A stretch of 34,070 bases of DNA from Desulfobacterales bacterium. Lineage in GTDB: Bacteria > Desulfobacterota > Desulfobacteria > Desulfobacterales > C00003060. Below, in pieces: positions 15,973 to 27,241 of this stretch (its first letter is position 1; each line of letters starts with the position of its first letter). The position numbers were made by a program, and so were the translations under genes. A model generated the notes under the pieces. It saw only the letters and a list, made by a program, of their open reading frames with translations, was not told the origin of the DNA and did no database searches. Location: positions 1-34,070 of the forward strand of contig JABXJW010000013.1 in NCBI GenBank assembly GCA_013375395.1. The letters are read 5' to 3'.

Positions 15973-16162
15973 AGTTTCCATCCAGAAACGGCCCTTTTCT
16001 CCGCCTCAGGCGGATCAATCTGCGGGATTGCTTGTGCGACGTACCAATGTACGCCTCCGCGCAATCCCTTGAGTTCCTTGACATTGCGAAAAATTGCTCA
16101 TTTCTGAATTGGAAACTTACGCTAGTGCCAATTGTCTAAAGGGCCATTTCTGGATGGAAACT
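15973..16162 (+). mobile_element. MITE-like element, copy 3, with 4-bp target duplication
   Basis: 190 bp with near-perfect terminal inverted repeats (AGTTTCCATCCAGAAACGG and its counterpart CCATTTCTGGATGGAAACT). AGCT flanks both sides (15969-15972, 16163-16166). The core is nearly identical to copy 2, except a small replaced segment near 15993-16010 that contains the palindrome CCGCCTCAGGCGG. All open frames across it are repeat sequence, not genes. Confidence 0.85.
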
Positions 16163-16337
16163 AGCTAGTAATCCTACATATATAATAAGGAATTAACAGT
16201 CAAGGGCTCAACGGAAGTTTAAAATGTGTTATTTTTAAACCAACTAAATTTGTTTTATTCTCTTAATTTTGCTATTGTTTAATAAATACCTTTCCTTTTG
16301 GAAAAACAATCCCGTTTACTACAAATAAGGCTATATT

Positions 16338-17621
16338 ATGACACAACTGGAACAGGCACGCAAAGGCGTCACTACAGAGAAGATGCAGTATGTCGCCAAA
16401 AAAGAAAACATTGATTCAGACGTACTTCGCCAAAAAATTGCACGAGGCACTGTGGTTATACCTTTAAATATAAATCATACAAACATCAGTCCTGTGGGAA
16501 TCGGCGAGGGTCTCAGTATAAAGGTCAATGCTAATATTGGAACCTCACGTGATCACGTTGATATAGAAGAAGAAATTTCAAAACTTCAAGCTGCCATAGA
16601 AGCCAAAGCTGACACTGTTATGGATTTAAGCACGGGTGGAGACGTTACAAAGATACGCAGGGCTGTTCTAAATAATTCCACAGTACCTGTTGGAACCGTT
16701 CCAATATATCAGGCAGCTACAGAAGCGGTCAGTAACTCCGGCGGAATAATCCATCTAACACCGGATCTGCTTTTTTCCGTAGTGGAAGATCAGGCAAAAG
16801 ATGGTGTCGATTTTATGACTATCCACTGTGGCGTAACACTAAGTGCCCTTGAACGGCTCCGCCTGCAAGGTAGAATCACAGATATTGTGAGCAGAGGTGG
16901 TGCTTTTCTTGCCACATGGATGCTATATAATAATATGGAAAATCCATTTTACCAATATTTTGACAGACTTGTTTCTATTGCAAAAAAATACGACATCACA
17001 CTGAGCCTTGGCGACGGGTTGCGGCCTGGATCGCTTTCCGATGCAACGGACCGCGCCCAAATACAGGAGCTCTTGACACTTGGAGAGTTGACCAAGAGGG
17101 CTTGGAATGCCGGAGTTCAGGTTATGATAGAAGGTCCTGGTCACATGCCTCTCGATCATGTTGAGGCAAATGTCGTTTTGCAAAAACAGCTATGCAAAGG
17201 CGCCCCATTCTACGTGTTGGGACCGTTGGTAACAGACATAGCAACCGGTTATGACCATATTGCATGTGCAATTGGTGGTGCTGTTGCCGGTATGGCAGGA
17301 GCGGATTTTCTGTGTTATGTAACCCCTGCAGAACATCTTAAGCTTCCATCCATAGAGGATGTAAAAGAGGGTGTTATTGCAAGCAGAATAGCAGCACATG
17401 CGGCCGACATTGCAAAGGGACACCATGACGCTATACAGTGGGACATAGAAATGTCAAAAGCCAGAAAGGCATTGGATTGGAATAAACAAATATCGCTTTC
17501 TATAGCCCCTTCGAAGGCTCAGGCATATCGTGCAGACAGTAAACCGAGTTCTAATCAGGTATGTACTATGTGCGGGGAATTTTGCGCTATAAAGATTGTT
17601 CGTGATTATTTTAAGTCTTAA
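16338..17621 (+). CDS. thiC: ThiC-family radical SAM enzyme (phosphomethylpyrimidine synthase)
   Basis: 427 residues, the short form of ThiC. It has the family motifs KVNANIGTS, MDLSTGGD, SLGDGLRPGS, MIEGPGHMPL, FYVLGPLVTDIA and a C-terminal cluster motif CTMCGEFC, which is where the SAM-binding [4Fe-4S] cluster sits. ThiC turns aminoimidazole ribotide into the pyrimidine of thiamine. The paralogue BzaF makes 5-hydroxybenzimidazole for cobamides from the same substrate and is similar in length, so it is an alternative. No cobamide genes adjoin it. I see no TPP riboswitch (no CTGAGA...ACCTGA core) in the 170-bp leader, which is unusual for thiC. The gene is more AT-rich than the division operon. 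Confidence 0.85.
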   Translation: MTQLEQARKGVTTEKMQYVAKKENIDSDVLRQKIARGTVVIPLNINHTNISPVGIGEGLSIKVNANIGTSRDHVDIEEEISKLQAAIEAKADTVMDLSTGGDVTKIRRAVLNNSTVPVGTVPIYQAATEAVSNSGGIIHLTPDLLFSVVEDQAKDGVDFMTIHCGVTLSALERLRLQGRITDIVSRGGAFLATWMLYNNMENPFYQYFDRLVSIAKKYDITLSLGDGLRPGSLSDATDRAQIQELLTLGELTKRAWNAGVQVMIEGPGHMPLDHVEANVVLQKQLCKGAPFYVLGPLVTDIATGYDHIACAIGGAVAGMAGADFLCYVTPAEHLKLPSIEDVKEGVIASRIAAHAADIAKGHHDAIQWDIEMSKARKALDWNKQISLSIAPSKAQAYRADSKPSSNQVCTMCGEFCAIKIVRDYFKS

Positions 17622-17978
17622 CAGTTTCTTTGGAAATCATGCCCCTTTTTCATCTGGCAACAGACACTTTCAAAAATTGTTTTTTTTCTTTTAATAACCG
17701 CTAACTTTTTACAGTCTAATTTATTAATATTATTATTCTTTTAAAACATTCTACTTGCCTGACCATATATCATGTTTGTGTTGATATTATTTCAATAATC
17801 CATTAGATTATCAGGTAATAGTATTTTTTGGTTACAATAGATCACATTTTTTTTATTTATAAACACTTTTGAAACAATATTTCTTTTTCTATTTCAATAG
17901 GTTATTCGTTTTTTAATAAAGTAAACAGGTTCTATTATTACTATTTTTTAAAAGAAATAATAATAAAAGGAGTATCAT
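17622..17978. other. Very AT-rich gap before dnaN
   Basis: 357 bp of strongly AT-rich sequence with long T and A runs and no gene. It should contain the dnaN promoter. I looked for DnaA boxes (TTATNCACA) and found only a near match, TTATAAACA (about 17861), so evidence for an origin is poor despite the composition and the dnaN-gyrB context. An AAAAGGAG ribosome site for dnaN ends the region. Confidence 0.5.
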
Positions 17979-21498
<3,520 letters not shown>

Positions 21499-21504
21499 GT
21501 ATAG

Positions 21505-22245
21505 GTGCCTGGAAAAAAGATGAATCTGGTTTCCATAGGGGCTCGCGATCTACCAGATGCGTGGTTTCAATGCGTGTATGAGATTGTGGATAAGGGCCAT
21601 AAGTATGTGATCGATTACGGCAGCTATGCCGGACAGAAACGCCTTGAGTTCGACTACGTGACGGTGCACATCAAGTATCCAGGTGTCCGACCCCTGATTC
21701 CAGACATTCCAGCCTCACTTGGTATACCAAACCCGGTAGCCGAAGGGTATGTGGAAGAATATCTACCCTACTTGATGACCCCAAAAAAAGAGCCTAATGA
21801 AGACTACACTTACGGAGAACGTCTTGCAGGATGGTCGTATATTAGCCCGGCCGCCGGAGAAGGCGGCCCTACAACAGGAAAAGTTGAAAGGAGAGTGGTC
21901 AACCAGATTGAGGAGATCATCAAGATGTACAAAACAAAGGGGTATGGTACGAATCAAGCAGCCATGACCGTTTCGGTTCCATCCGATATTCTACTCGGCG
22001 ACCCACCGTGCTTGCGCCATATCGATACACGTATCTGCCACGGAAAACTCCATTTTGTGGTCTATTTCAGATCGTGGGATTTGTGGAATGGATTTCCGGC
22101 CAACCTTGGCGGTCTTCAGCTTTTGAAGGAATACATGGCCGGAGAGATTGGTGTGGAAGACGGTGAGATGATCGCAGCCAGCAAGGGCCTACACCTGTAT
22201 GATTATGTATGGGAACTGGCCCAACTCCGCACCATGCGCACCTGA
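21505..22245 (+). CDS. Thymidylate synthase-like protein (archaeal-type ThyA fold)
   Basis: 246 residues from GTG 21505; ATG 21520 (M6) is an alternative. The C-terminal half matches the ThyA active site pattern: catalytic Cys169 in DPPC, then FRSWDLWNGFPANLGG corresponding to QRSxDxxxGxPFN, and GLHLYDY corresponding to the dUMP-binding HxY. The N-terminal half differs from bacterial ThyA, and the short length resembles the methanogen-type enzymes. It should methylate dUMP to dTMP with a folate donor, or act on a related pyrimidine nucleotide. It is 6 bp after gyrB and likely in the same transcript. No thyX is seen in the window. Confidence 0.75.
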   Translation: MPGKKMNLVSIGARDLPDAWFQCVYEIVDKGHKYVIDYGSYAGQKRLEFDYVTVHIKYPGVRPLIPDIPASLGIPNPVAEGYVEEYLPYLMTPKKEPNEDYTYGERLAGWSYISPAAGEGGPTTGKVERRVVNQIEEIIKMYKTKGYGTNQAAMTVSVPSDILLGDPPCLRHIDTRICHGKLHFVVYFRSWDLWNGFPANLGGLQLLKEYMAGEIGVEDGEMIAASKGLHLYDYVWELAQLRTMRT

Positions 22246-22281
22246 GAAACTGACTCCACTCCGCAATTATTCCATGAAATT

Positions 22282-22536
22282 TCAAATAATCAGGCGCACC
22301 TGCTTTCCACCCCGGACAACCTTGGTTCCAACAGAGGTTGCGCAGAAGCCGCACAAGTATTCGTACTTGTCACCTTCGGGCAGGACCAGGAGCAGCCGCT
22401 TTCGCACGGGTACGGAACAACCGCATTTTGGGCAGTAAAGCTCGGTGGCGTCGAATCCCTTGAAAGTCTCAGCCTTGGCCGGCCGTGGCGAAGGCGTGAA
22501 CCGCTGATTTACCAAAAAATTGTGATCCATGGACAT
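22282..22536 (-). CDS. Small zinc-ribbon protein
   Basis: 84 residues with two cysteine pairs, CPKCG (about 34-38) and CGFC (about 62-65), separated by about 25 residues, the form of a rubredoxin-like zinc ribbon. The region between holds RKRLLLVLPEGDKYEY. Soluble, no signal peptide. It probably binds one zinc ion. The function is unknown; RNA, DNA or protein contact are all possible. It is convergent with the thymidylate synthase-like gene, 36 bp apart. Confidence 0.75.
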   Translation of the reverse strand: MSMDHNFLVNQRFTPSPRPAKAETFKGFDATELYCPKCGCSVPVRKRLLLVLPEGDKYEYLCGFCATSVGTKVVRGGKQVRLII

Positions 22537-22640
22537 AGCCTTGTTTGATCGGGTGATTAACTTGAATTATTAAAACTAATAGTTACTTGCTGTAAAGTTG
22601 TCAAGCAATAGGTATTGGCCGGGAAGTTGTCGAGGCTTTT

Positions 22641-22685
22641 GTCCAACCGAATGAATAAGGATGCAGCGCAACGCAGAAGTTGGAC
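22641..22685 (+). repeat. Stem-loop upstream of the flavoredoxin gene
   Basis: GTCCAAC (22641-22647) pairs with GTTGGAC (22679-22685), followed by five T. It has terminator form on the plus strand, but the 7-bp stem has a 31-base loop and no plus-strand gene ends just before it. It may be a leader structure or a dispersed repeat. Nearby, AGTTGTCAAG and AGTTGTCGAG repeat about 24 bp apart (about 22605-22638). Confidence 0.35.
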
Positions 22686-22731
22686 TTTTTACGAAGCCGT
22701 CATAGTTGATTAAAACCATAGGAGGCCGGTT

Positions 22732-23298
22732 ATGAAAAAATCAATAGGGGCAAGAACCATAGTTTTTCCTACCCCGGTTTTTGTTGTTGGCACTTATGAC
22801 AAGGCTGGAAAGCCAAATGTGATGACTGCTGCCTGGGCAGGCATCTGCTGCTCCAGTCCTCCGTGTGTTGCGGTCTCTCTCAGGAAGGCCACTTATACCT
22901 ATGGCAACATTATGGAGCACAAGGCTTTTACCATCAGCATTCCTTCAGAGACTCATGTTAAAGAGGCAGATTATTTCGGCATTGCCTCGGGGAGAAAGGC
23001 AGACAAGTTTTCCGCCACCGGACTTACGCCTGTTAAGAGTGATTTGGTGGATGCGCCTTATGTCAAGGAATTTCCTCTTGTCCTGGAGTGCAAGGTTCTC
23101 CATACTCTTGAGATAGGATTGCACACCCAATTTGTCGGTGAGATCTTGGATGTAAAAGCCGATGAAGCCGTACTTGGGGAAAAAAGGCTTCCTGACATAG
23201 AAAAAGTAAAACCGATTGTGTTTGCGCCGGAGGTTCGCGGCTACTACGGAGTTGGTGATTATCTCGGCAGAGCTTTTTCAATAGGGAAAAAGCTCTGA
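22732..23298 (+). CDS. Flavin reductase-like FMN protein (flavoredoxin)
   Basis: 188 residues of the flavin reductase-like family that includes flavoredoxin of sulfate reducers. Family segments are [22 protein letters not shown], which opens the FMN-binding split barrel, then [18 protein letters not shown] and [20 protein letters not shown]. Cysteines in CCSSPPC lie by the FMN site. It binds FMN and shuttles electrons in the cytoplasm. AGGAGG stands 7 bases before the ATG. The gene is monocistronic, with a flanking hairpin upstream. Confidence 0.9.
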   Translation: MKKSIGARTIVFPTPVFVVGTYDKAGKPNVMTAAWAGICCSSPPCVAVSLRKATYTYGNIMEHKAFTISIPSETHVKEADYFGIASGRKADKFSATGLTPVKSDLVDAPYVKEFPLVLECKVLHTLEIGLHTQFVGEILDVKADEAVLGEKRLPDIEKVKPIVFAPEVRGYYGVGDYLGRAFSIGKKL

Positions 23299-23471
23299 AA
23301 TCCATTTATCTTGAGCTTCAACCCATCTTTTGTTTTTCTATGCTGAAGACTGTCGGGTATCAAGATTTTCTTAATCACATAACAAATCGAGAAAAAGGGC
23401 ACAGAAGTTCAAAGCGCGAAAGTTGAGATTCTGTCTCGTGGATTACGTGGCAGGCGTGTTGCCCCCCAGCG

Positions 23472-24632
23472 CTAAAATCCGACGGTAATCTGAAAAGTAA
23501 AAATGTCCCTGTCAGTTAGCGTGCCGCCATCCTGGTCAAGGTGCATGTAGTCTGCGGTTATCTTGGCGTTGTGTCCCTTGAGATAGTAGTTAAAGCCGCC
23601 GCTTAGGAAGCTGGTTGAATCCTTTTTATCAACATCCAATGTCTCATAACGGACATATGGTTGCAGCCGACCGGCGCCGATTGAGCCGGGCAGGAGATAT
23701 CCCGCGTTGACATACCAGTTTTTCGCATCGTCGCCGGCTTTCAGGGTGGTGTAGCTCGCCGGCTGATCCTGAGTGCAATTGTCGATATCGATATAGGCGG
23801 CTTCTAGTGTAACAGCGCCCCCTCCTACCGGATGGTCAAAGAAGACGTCCGCAGTCCGGACCTTGTTATCCCGGCCGTCAACGCCGTTCAAGGTGAGATT
23901 TCTTTGGCTGTCCGTGCCGAAGCCAATGCTCAAGACTCTTTTCTTCCCAAGGTAAGTCCCCTTGTTGAACCAACCCTTCTCAGGTTCAAGCAAACTCAGT
24001 GCTATCCTGCCGACGAACCTGAGGTTGTCTTCAGGGTTGTCGGCGCCCTCAACTCCTTCTGAAACCATAAAACGATATTGGAGGAGCCCGTCCATGGGGT
24101 TGCCCCATATGGTCAGGCTATCGTCACGGCCTACCTTCTGGGCATAAAAGATGCCGCCGCGCGAGCCCCCCTGCAAGAAGGGGAGATCGGCTGTCAACAG
24201 GCACTTTGTCGAGGTTGTGCCATAGTTTCTGGTCAGCGGCACATACATGCGGCCCATTTGAATCTTCAGTGCCTCGTGCAACTTCAAGGTAATCCACAGA
24301 TCTCGCCAGGCAACGCCTGTGCCCAACCCAAACTCAGGCTTGTCCAACCCCTCTTGGCCGACCTTGTCCGAAGCAATGTGGGTGAAAAAGCCGATCTGGT
24401 CTGTTACCTGACCTTTCAGATACAGATATGCCCTGCGTAAGATGAAATCGTTCAAATCTTCGGCGCCCTTGCCGTCTTCAACATGCTGAAACCAAGTCTG
24501 CATCCAGATGCCGACCCCTCCTTTTGTTTGTTCATCAATTTTCATCTTGATTCCCGCCCAAGAAGGACTCGCCAATCCGCAAACACACAAGAACACAATC
24601 ATCACTTTGGCCGATACTGCTAATTTCTTCAT
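23472..24632 (-). CDS. Outer-membrane porin of the phosphate/selenite-specific (OprO/P) type
   Basis: 386 residues from the second in-frame ATG at 24632. An ATG at 24638 touches the AGGAGGA ribosome site, which gives a normal 6-base spacing only to 24632. The signal peptide (KKLAVSAKVMIVFLCVCGLASPSWA) starts here. The body alternates polar and hydrophobic residues in beta strands: FILRRAYLYLKGQVTDQIGF near the N-terminus, and LQPYVRYETLD and FNYYLKGHNAKITADY near the C-terminus. The last residue is Phe (ITVGF), the outer-membrane assembly signal. The fold should be a trimeric barrel for small solutes or anions; the substrate cannot be read. Confidence 0.87.
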   Translation of the reverse strand: MKKLAVSAKVMIVFLCVCGLASPSWAGIKMKIDEQTKGGVGIWMQTWFQHVEDGKGAEDLNDFILRRAYLYLKGQVTDQIGFFTHIASDKVGQEGLDKPEFGLGTGVAWRDLWITLKLHEALKIQMGRMYVPLTRNYGTTSTKCLLTADLPFLQGGSRGGIFYAQKVGRDDSLTIWGNPMDGLLQYRFMVSEGVEGADNPEDNLRFVGRIALSLLEPEKGWFNKGTYLGKKRVLSIGFGTDSQRNLTLNGVDGRDNKVRTADVFFDHPVGGGAVTLEAAYIDIDNCTQDQPASYTTLKAGDDAKNWYVNAGYLLPGSIGAGRLQPYVRYETLDVDKKDSTSFLSGGFNYYLKGHNAKITADYMHLDQDGGTLTDRDIFTFQITVGF

Positions 24633-24699
24633 GCTCATTCCTCCTCCTGCCCGTAGTTACTAATAGGAACATATAATGGCTTGCATCCTCTGGGCGTGG

Positions 24700-24729
24700 A
24701 TTCTTTGCCGATGTTCACATAAATGTCAA
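24700..24729 (-). promoter_or_regulatory. Candidate sigma-70 promoter of the porin gene
   Basis: On the minus strand TTGACA (24729-24724) is followed after 18 bp by AAGAAT (24705-24700), 4 of 6 to the -10 consensus. Transcription would start about 60 bases before the porin start codon. Confidence 0.35.
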
Positions 24730-25063
24730 ATAGGTAATATAGAGAAAACTGGCTATCTGTTATTGAAAAAGTCAATCACTGGTTCGCTGTAATAAGGGGC
24801 AGAGTGGTGCCGGCGTATTGGCCTGCCTGTTTTTCAGCATGCAGGTCGGTTCATGTTATGAAACGCAGGCCATGGGGCATCATATGCCATTTTTGTTTAT
24901 CTCTCGGCGGCCGCAACGCAGTGGTAGCTACGGCGTTGAAACTGTTGGCAAAAAGTTTCAAGCTATGATATGAATTTTTAAATTGGTGTAATTTTGACCT
25001 GATCCGGGCCCGTTATCGGCAAGAATGAACAACAAATCGATGCATTATCTTATGAAGGGCAAC
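24730..25063. other. Divergent intergenic region between porin and AMIN genes
   Basis: About 330 bp with no gene. TTGAAACT (24936-24943) and AGTTTCAA (24954-24961) form an 8-bp inverted repeat. It overlaps a possible plus-strand promoter, TTGGCA (24945-24950), 18 bp, TATGAA (24969-24974), so it could be an operator, or a short cruciform. Nothing else stands out. Confidence 0.35.
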
Positions 25064-25906
25064 ATGAAAGCCAAGCTGAGGCTGGTTGCTTCCGTGCTTC
25101 TGTTTTTGCTTTGGGTTGGGCCGGCCGAAGCTGCCGAATTAAGATATATTAGAATCGGCAAACACAATACATTTACAAGGCTCGTATTTGAATTCCACCA
25201 GGCTGTTCGCTTCAAGGAACCTGCAATCAAGGATAAGGGAAGATTTTCCGTGGTTTTTCTTGATACTACCACGCCATTGCCACGGCAGATATCGTGTAAG
25301 TCAACCAAACGAATCGATTCCATTGAACTTGTTCCAAAAGAATCCAATTTGACCGTAAACATTTCTGTGCTCTTTCCGTATTTCAGGATCAAGTCTTTTG
25401 CTCTTTCCGGCCCCGAACGCGTTGTTCTGGACGTATACCGTAGTGACGCGCCACCCAGGGATGTCGTATCTCGGGAATCCGTCGACAAGAAGCCCCGAGA
25501 AAAGATTCAGGGGAAGCCTGCGGCCAAGAAGCCGGCTGCGAGCCCGAAAAAGCCCTCCGCGAAACAGGCCGTCAAGGATTCGGAAGAAGCTGCCAAGGCT
25601 GCTGAAGCTGCAAAAGCTGCCAGGATTTCGGATAAGGCACCTGAGAAAGACGCTAAAGACCAAGCGCAAAAAATTCCCAGGTACATTCCAAAAAGAGCAC
25701 TTGTCAAACCGGAAGAATCAAAAACTCAAGCAGTCCAAAAGAAAAATGGAGCGGCTCTGCTGAAAGATAAATTGATGACCTTTTTTTCCGAGTATGACGA
25801 CTTGCACCTGTACCTAATGGCTATATTCATTGCTCTTTCAGTTATTATTATCCTGTTATTGGTCCTTATCCTCATCCTGTTTCGGAGAAGCCGCTTCTCT
25901 GATTAA
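25064..25906 (+). CDS. AMIN-domain envelope protein with C-terminal membrane anchor
   Basis: 280 residues from ATG 25064, chosen for AAGGG at 5 bases and a clean signal peptide (MKAKLRLVASVLLFLLWV, cleavage near AEAAE). An open extension begins at 25025. Residues about 25-125 are an AMIN-like domain (LRYIRIGKHNTFTRLVFEF, then RVVLDVYR), which in amidases and secretins targets proteins to the peptidoglycan or septum. Residues about 130-225 are a Lys/Ala/Pro-rich linker. A hydrophobic helix (about 245-275) ends in RRSRFSD. It is probably a periplasmic protein anchored by its C-terminus. No enzymatic domain is present. A small ORF and a ParA-type ATPase follow. Confidence 0.72.
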   Translation: MKAKLRLVASVLLFLLWVGPAEAAELRYIRIGKHNTFTRLVFEFHQAVRFKEPAIKDKGRFSVVFLDTTTPLPRQISCKSTKRIDSIELVPKESNLTVNISVLFPYFRIKSFALSGPERVVLDVYRSDAPPRDVVSRESVDKKPREKIQGKPAAKKPAASPKKPSAKQAVKDSEEAAKAAEAAKAARISDKAPEKDAKDQAQKIPRYIPKRALVKPEESKTQAVQKKNGAALLKDKLMTFFSEYDDLHLYLMAIFIALSVIIILLLVLILILFRRSRFSD

Positions 25907-25972
25907 GAGCATCCTGGTACGACGGCTCAAGGCCGACAAAAAATAAGCTGATGTAGATGCGAAGGTTAAAAG

Positions 25973-26143
25973 ATGAGTTCAAGAAATATGATCAAGCTTG
26001 ATCGCCGGGGCACAATGGCTAACGAAACTATTACAGAATCTGACGGACTTTCAGACGAGGAAAGAGAAGACATCGAAAAACTGATAGAATCGATTAAGAG
26101 CGGAAAACCGTTTAGCCGGGAACGAACCCCCAATGTTGCATAA
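25973..26143 (+). CDS. Possible 56-residue hypothetical protein
   Basis: ATG 25973 to TAA 26143. The product is charged (MSSRNMIKLDRRGTMANE, then LSDEEREDIEKLIESIKSGK) and would form one acidic helix. GAAGG precedes the start as a weak ribosome site. It lies between the AMIN and ParA-type genes, which would otherwise be separated by over 300 bp. No family is recognised. Reading-frame bias is moderate, so this is uncertain. Confidence 0.4.
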   Translation: MSSRNMIKLDRRGTMANETITESDGLSDEEREDIEKLIESIKSGKPFSRERTPNVA

Positions 26144-26232
26144 ACAACACGGCGGGCTTCATGATTATGAGGATTAACAAACGGGCAATGCTCCCTTCCT
26201 GATTGTTCTGTGATTCAGCCGCAGAGTTTGAA

Positions 26233-27183
26233 GTGAAAGAAAAACTGGAAGCCAAAGAAAAATCGACCCCTAAAGTATGGGCCGTAGGCGGAGGAAAGGG
26301 TGGTGTCGGCAAAAGCATCATAAGCACACTCCTGGCCCTTGGGTTGGCCCGAATGGGCAAGCGGACCATCCTTTTCGATGCCGATTTAGGCGGGGCGAAT
26401 CTGCATATTCTCATTGGGATAAAGAGCCCTCCTCGCACCCTGAATGATTTCATTACCAGGAAATATAAATCGTTAGAAGATACTTGCATCGACTCGGACG
26501 TGGAAAATCTTCGTCTCATCAGCGGGGCTAGCGAGATCCTTTCAATGGCAAACCCGAAGTTCGCCCAAAAGATGAAGATCATACAGAACGTCGACACCCT
26601 GGACGCCGACAATGTTGTGCTCGATCTTGGAGCCGGAGCCTCTTTTAACACACTCGACTTTTTTCTTGCCGCCGACCGGAAAATTGCTGTTCTGGCTCCT
26701 CAGGCAACATCGATTCAGAGCGCCTATGCATTTGTTCGAAATGCGGTTTACCGCAGGCTAAGCCAGCTTTCCAGCAGTAGCTCGTCGCTGCAAGAGCTTG
26801 TTCAAGGGGCCATGAATCCAAAGAACGAGATGAATGTGCGAACAATCAAAGACCTTTTTGGTGTCATCCAAGAATCGTTCGACAAAGAAACGGTGGAATC
26901 CCTGCACGAAGGGATTGGAAAAATTCGGCCGGCAATGATCACAAACATGGTCAAGGACGCTAGAGATAAAGACATGGGTGGCATCATAAAAACGGTTGCC
27001 GAGAAGTATTTGCTCATACAGGCGGCTGATTTGGGCGGAGTAGTTTACGACCAGCAGATAGAAGCAATGGTTTCCAGAATGGTTCCATTGACCCAATTGG
27101 ATCAATCGAGTGAGGCTTATGCGGCTGTTTATGAAGTCGCGTCAAGGCTGTTAAGAGAAAGTAATTGGAATGATGGTGAGTAA
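26233..27183 (+). CDS. MinD/ParA-family ATPase (FlhG-like)
   Basis: 316 residues from GTG 26233; a TTG at 26203 would extend it but has no ribosome site. The deviant Walker A GGKGGVGKS (about 19-27), the switch region FDADLGGANLH and DNVVLDLGAG (where ParA proteins have DTP-like motifs) place it in the MinD/ParA/FlhG group. About 60 residues around RLSQLSSSSSSLQEL to SFDKETVESL are a family insert. These proteins bind ATP, dimerise, and position cell structures on membrane or nucleoid. There is no minC, minE, parB or flagellar gene nearby, so the cargo is unknown. Confidence 0.8.
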   Translation: MKEKLEAKEKSTPKVWAVGGGKGGVGKSIISTLLALGLARMGKRTILFDADLGGANLHILIGIKSPPRTLNDFITRKYKSLEDTCIDSDVENLRLISGASEILSMANPKFAQKMKIIQNVDTLDADNVVLDLGAGASFNTLDFFLAADRKIAVLAPQATSIQSAYAFVRNAVYRRLSQLSSSSSSLQELVQGAMNPKNEMNVRTIKDLFGVIQESFDKETVESLHEGIGKIRPAMITNMVKDARDKDMGGIIKTVAEKYLLIQAADLGGVVYDQQIEAMVSRMVPLTQLDQSSEAYAAVYEVASRLLRESNWNDGE

Positions 27184-27241
27184 GGAGCTATATAATCAAT
27201 AGTTGTAGAAATCCCGAGACGTCAACTTATTGGAGTATGAC

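Noticed and set aside
15625-16107. 160-codon open frame on the plus strand
   Set aside because: It runs through the fold-back element, the R2 repeat and MITE copy 3, and has no protein family character.
16163-16337. TPP riboswitch before thiC
   Set aside because: I searched for the CTGAGA and ACCTGA-type core and found neither; the leader is plain AT-rich sequence.
17622-17978. Chromosomal origin oriC
   Set aside because: AT-rich and beside dnaN, but without a cluster of DnaA boxes and without dnaA; kept only as a finding to test.
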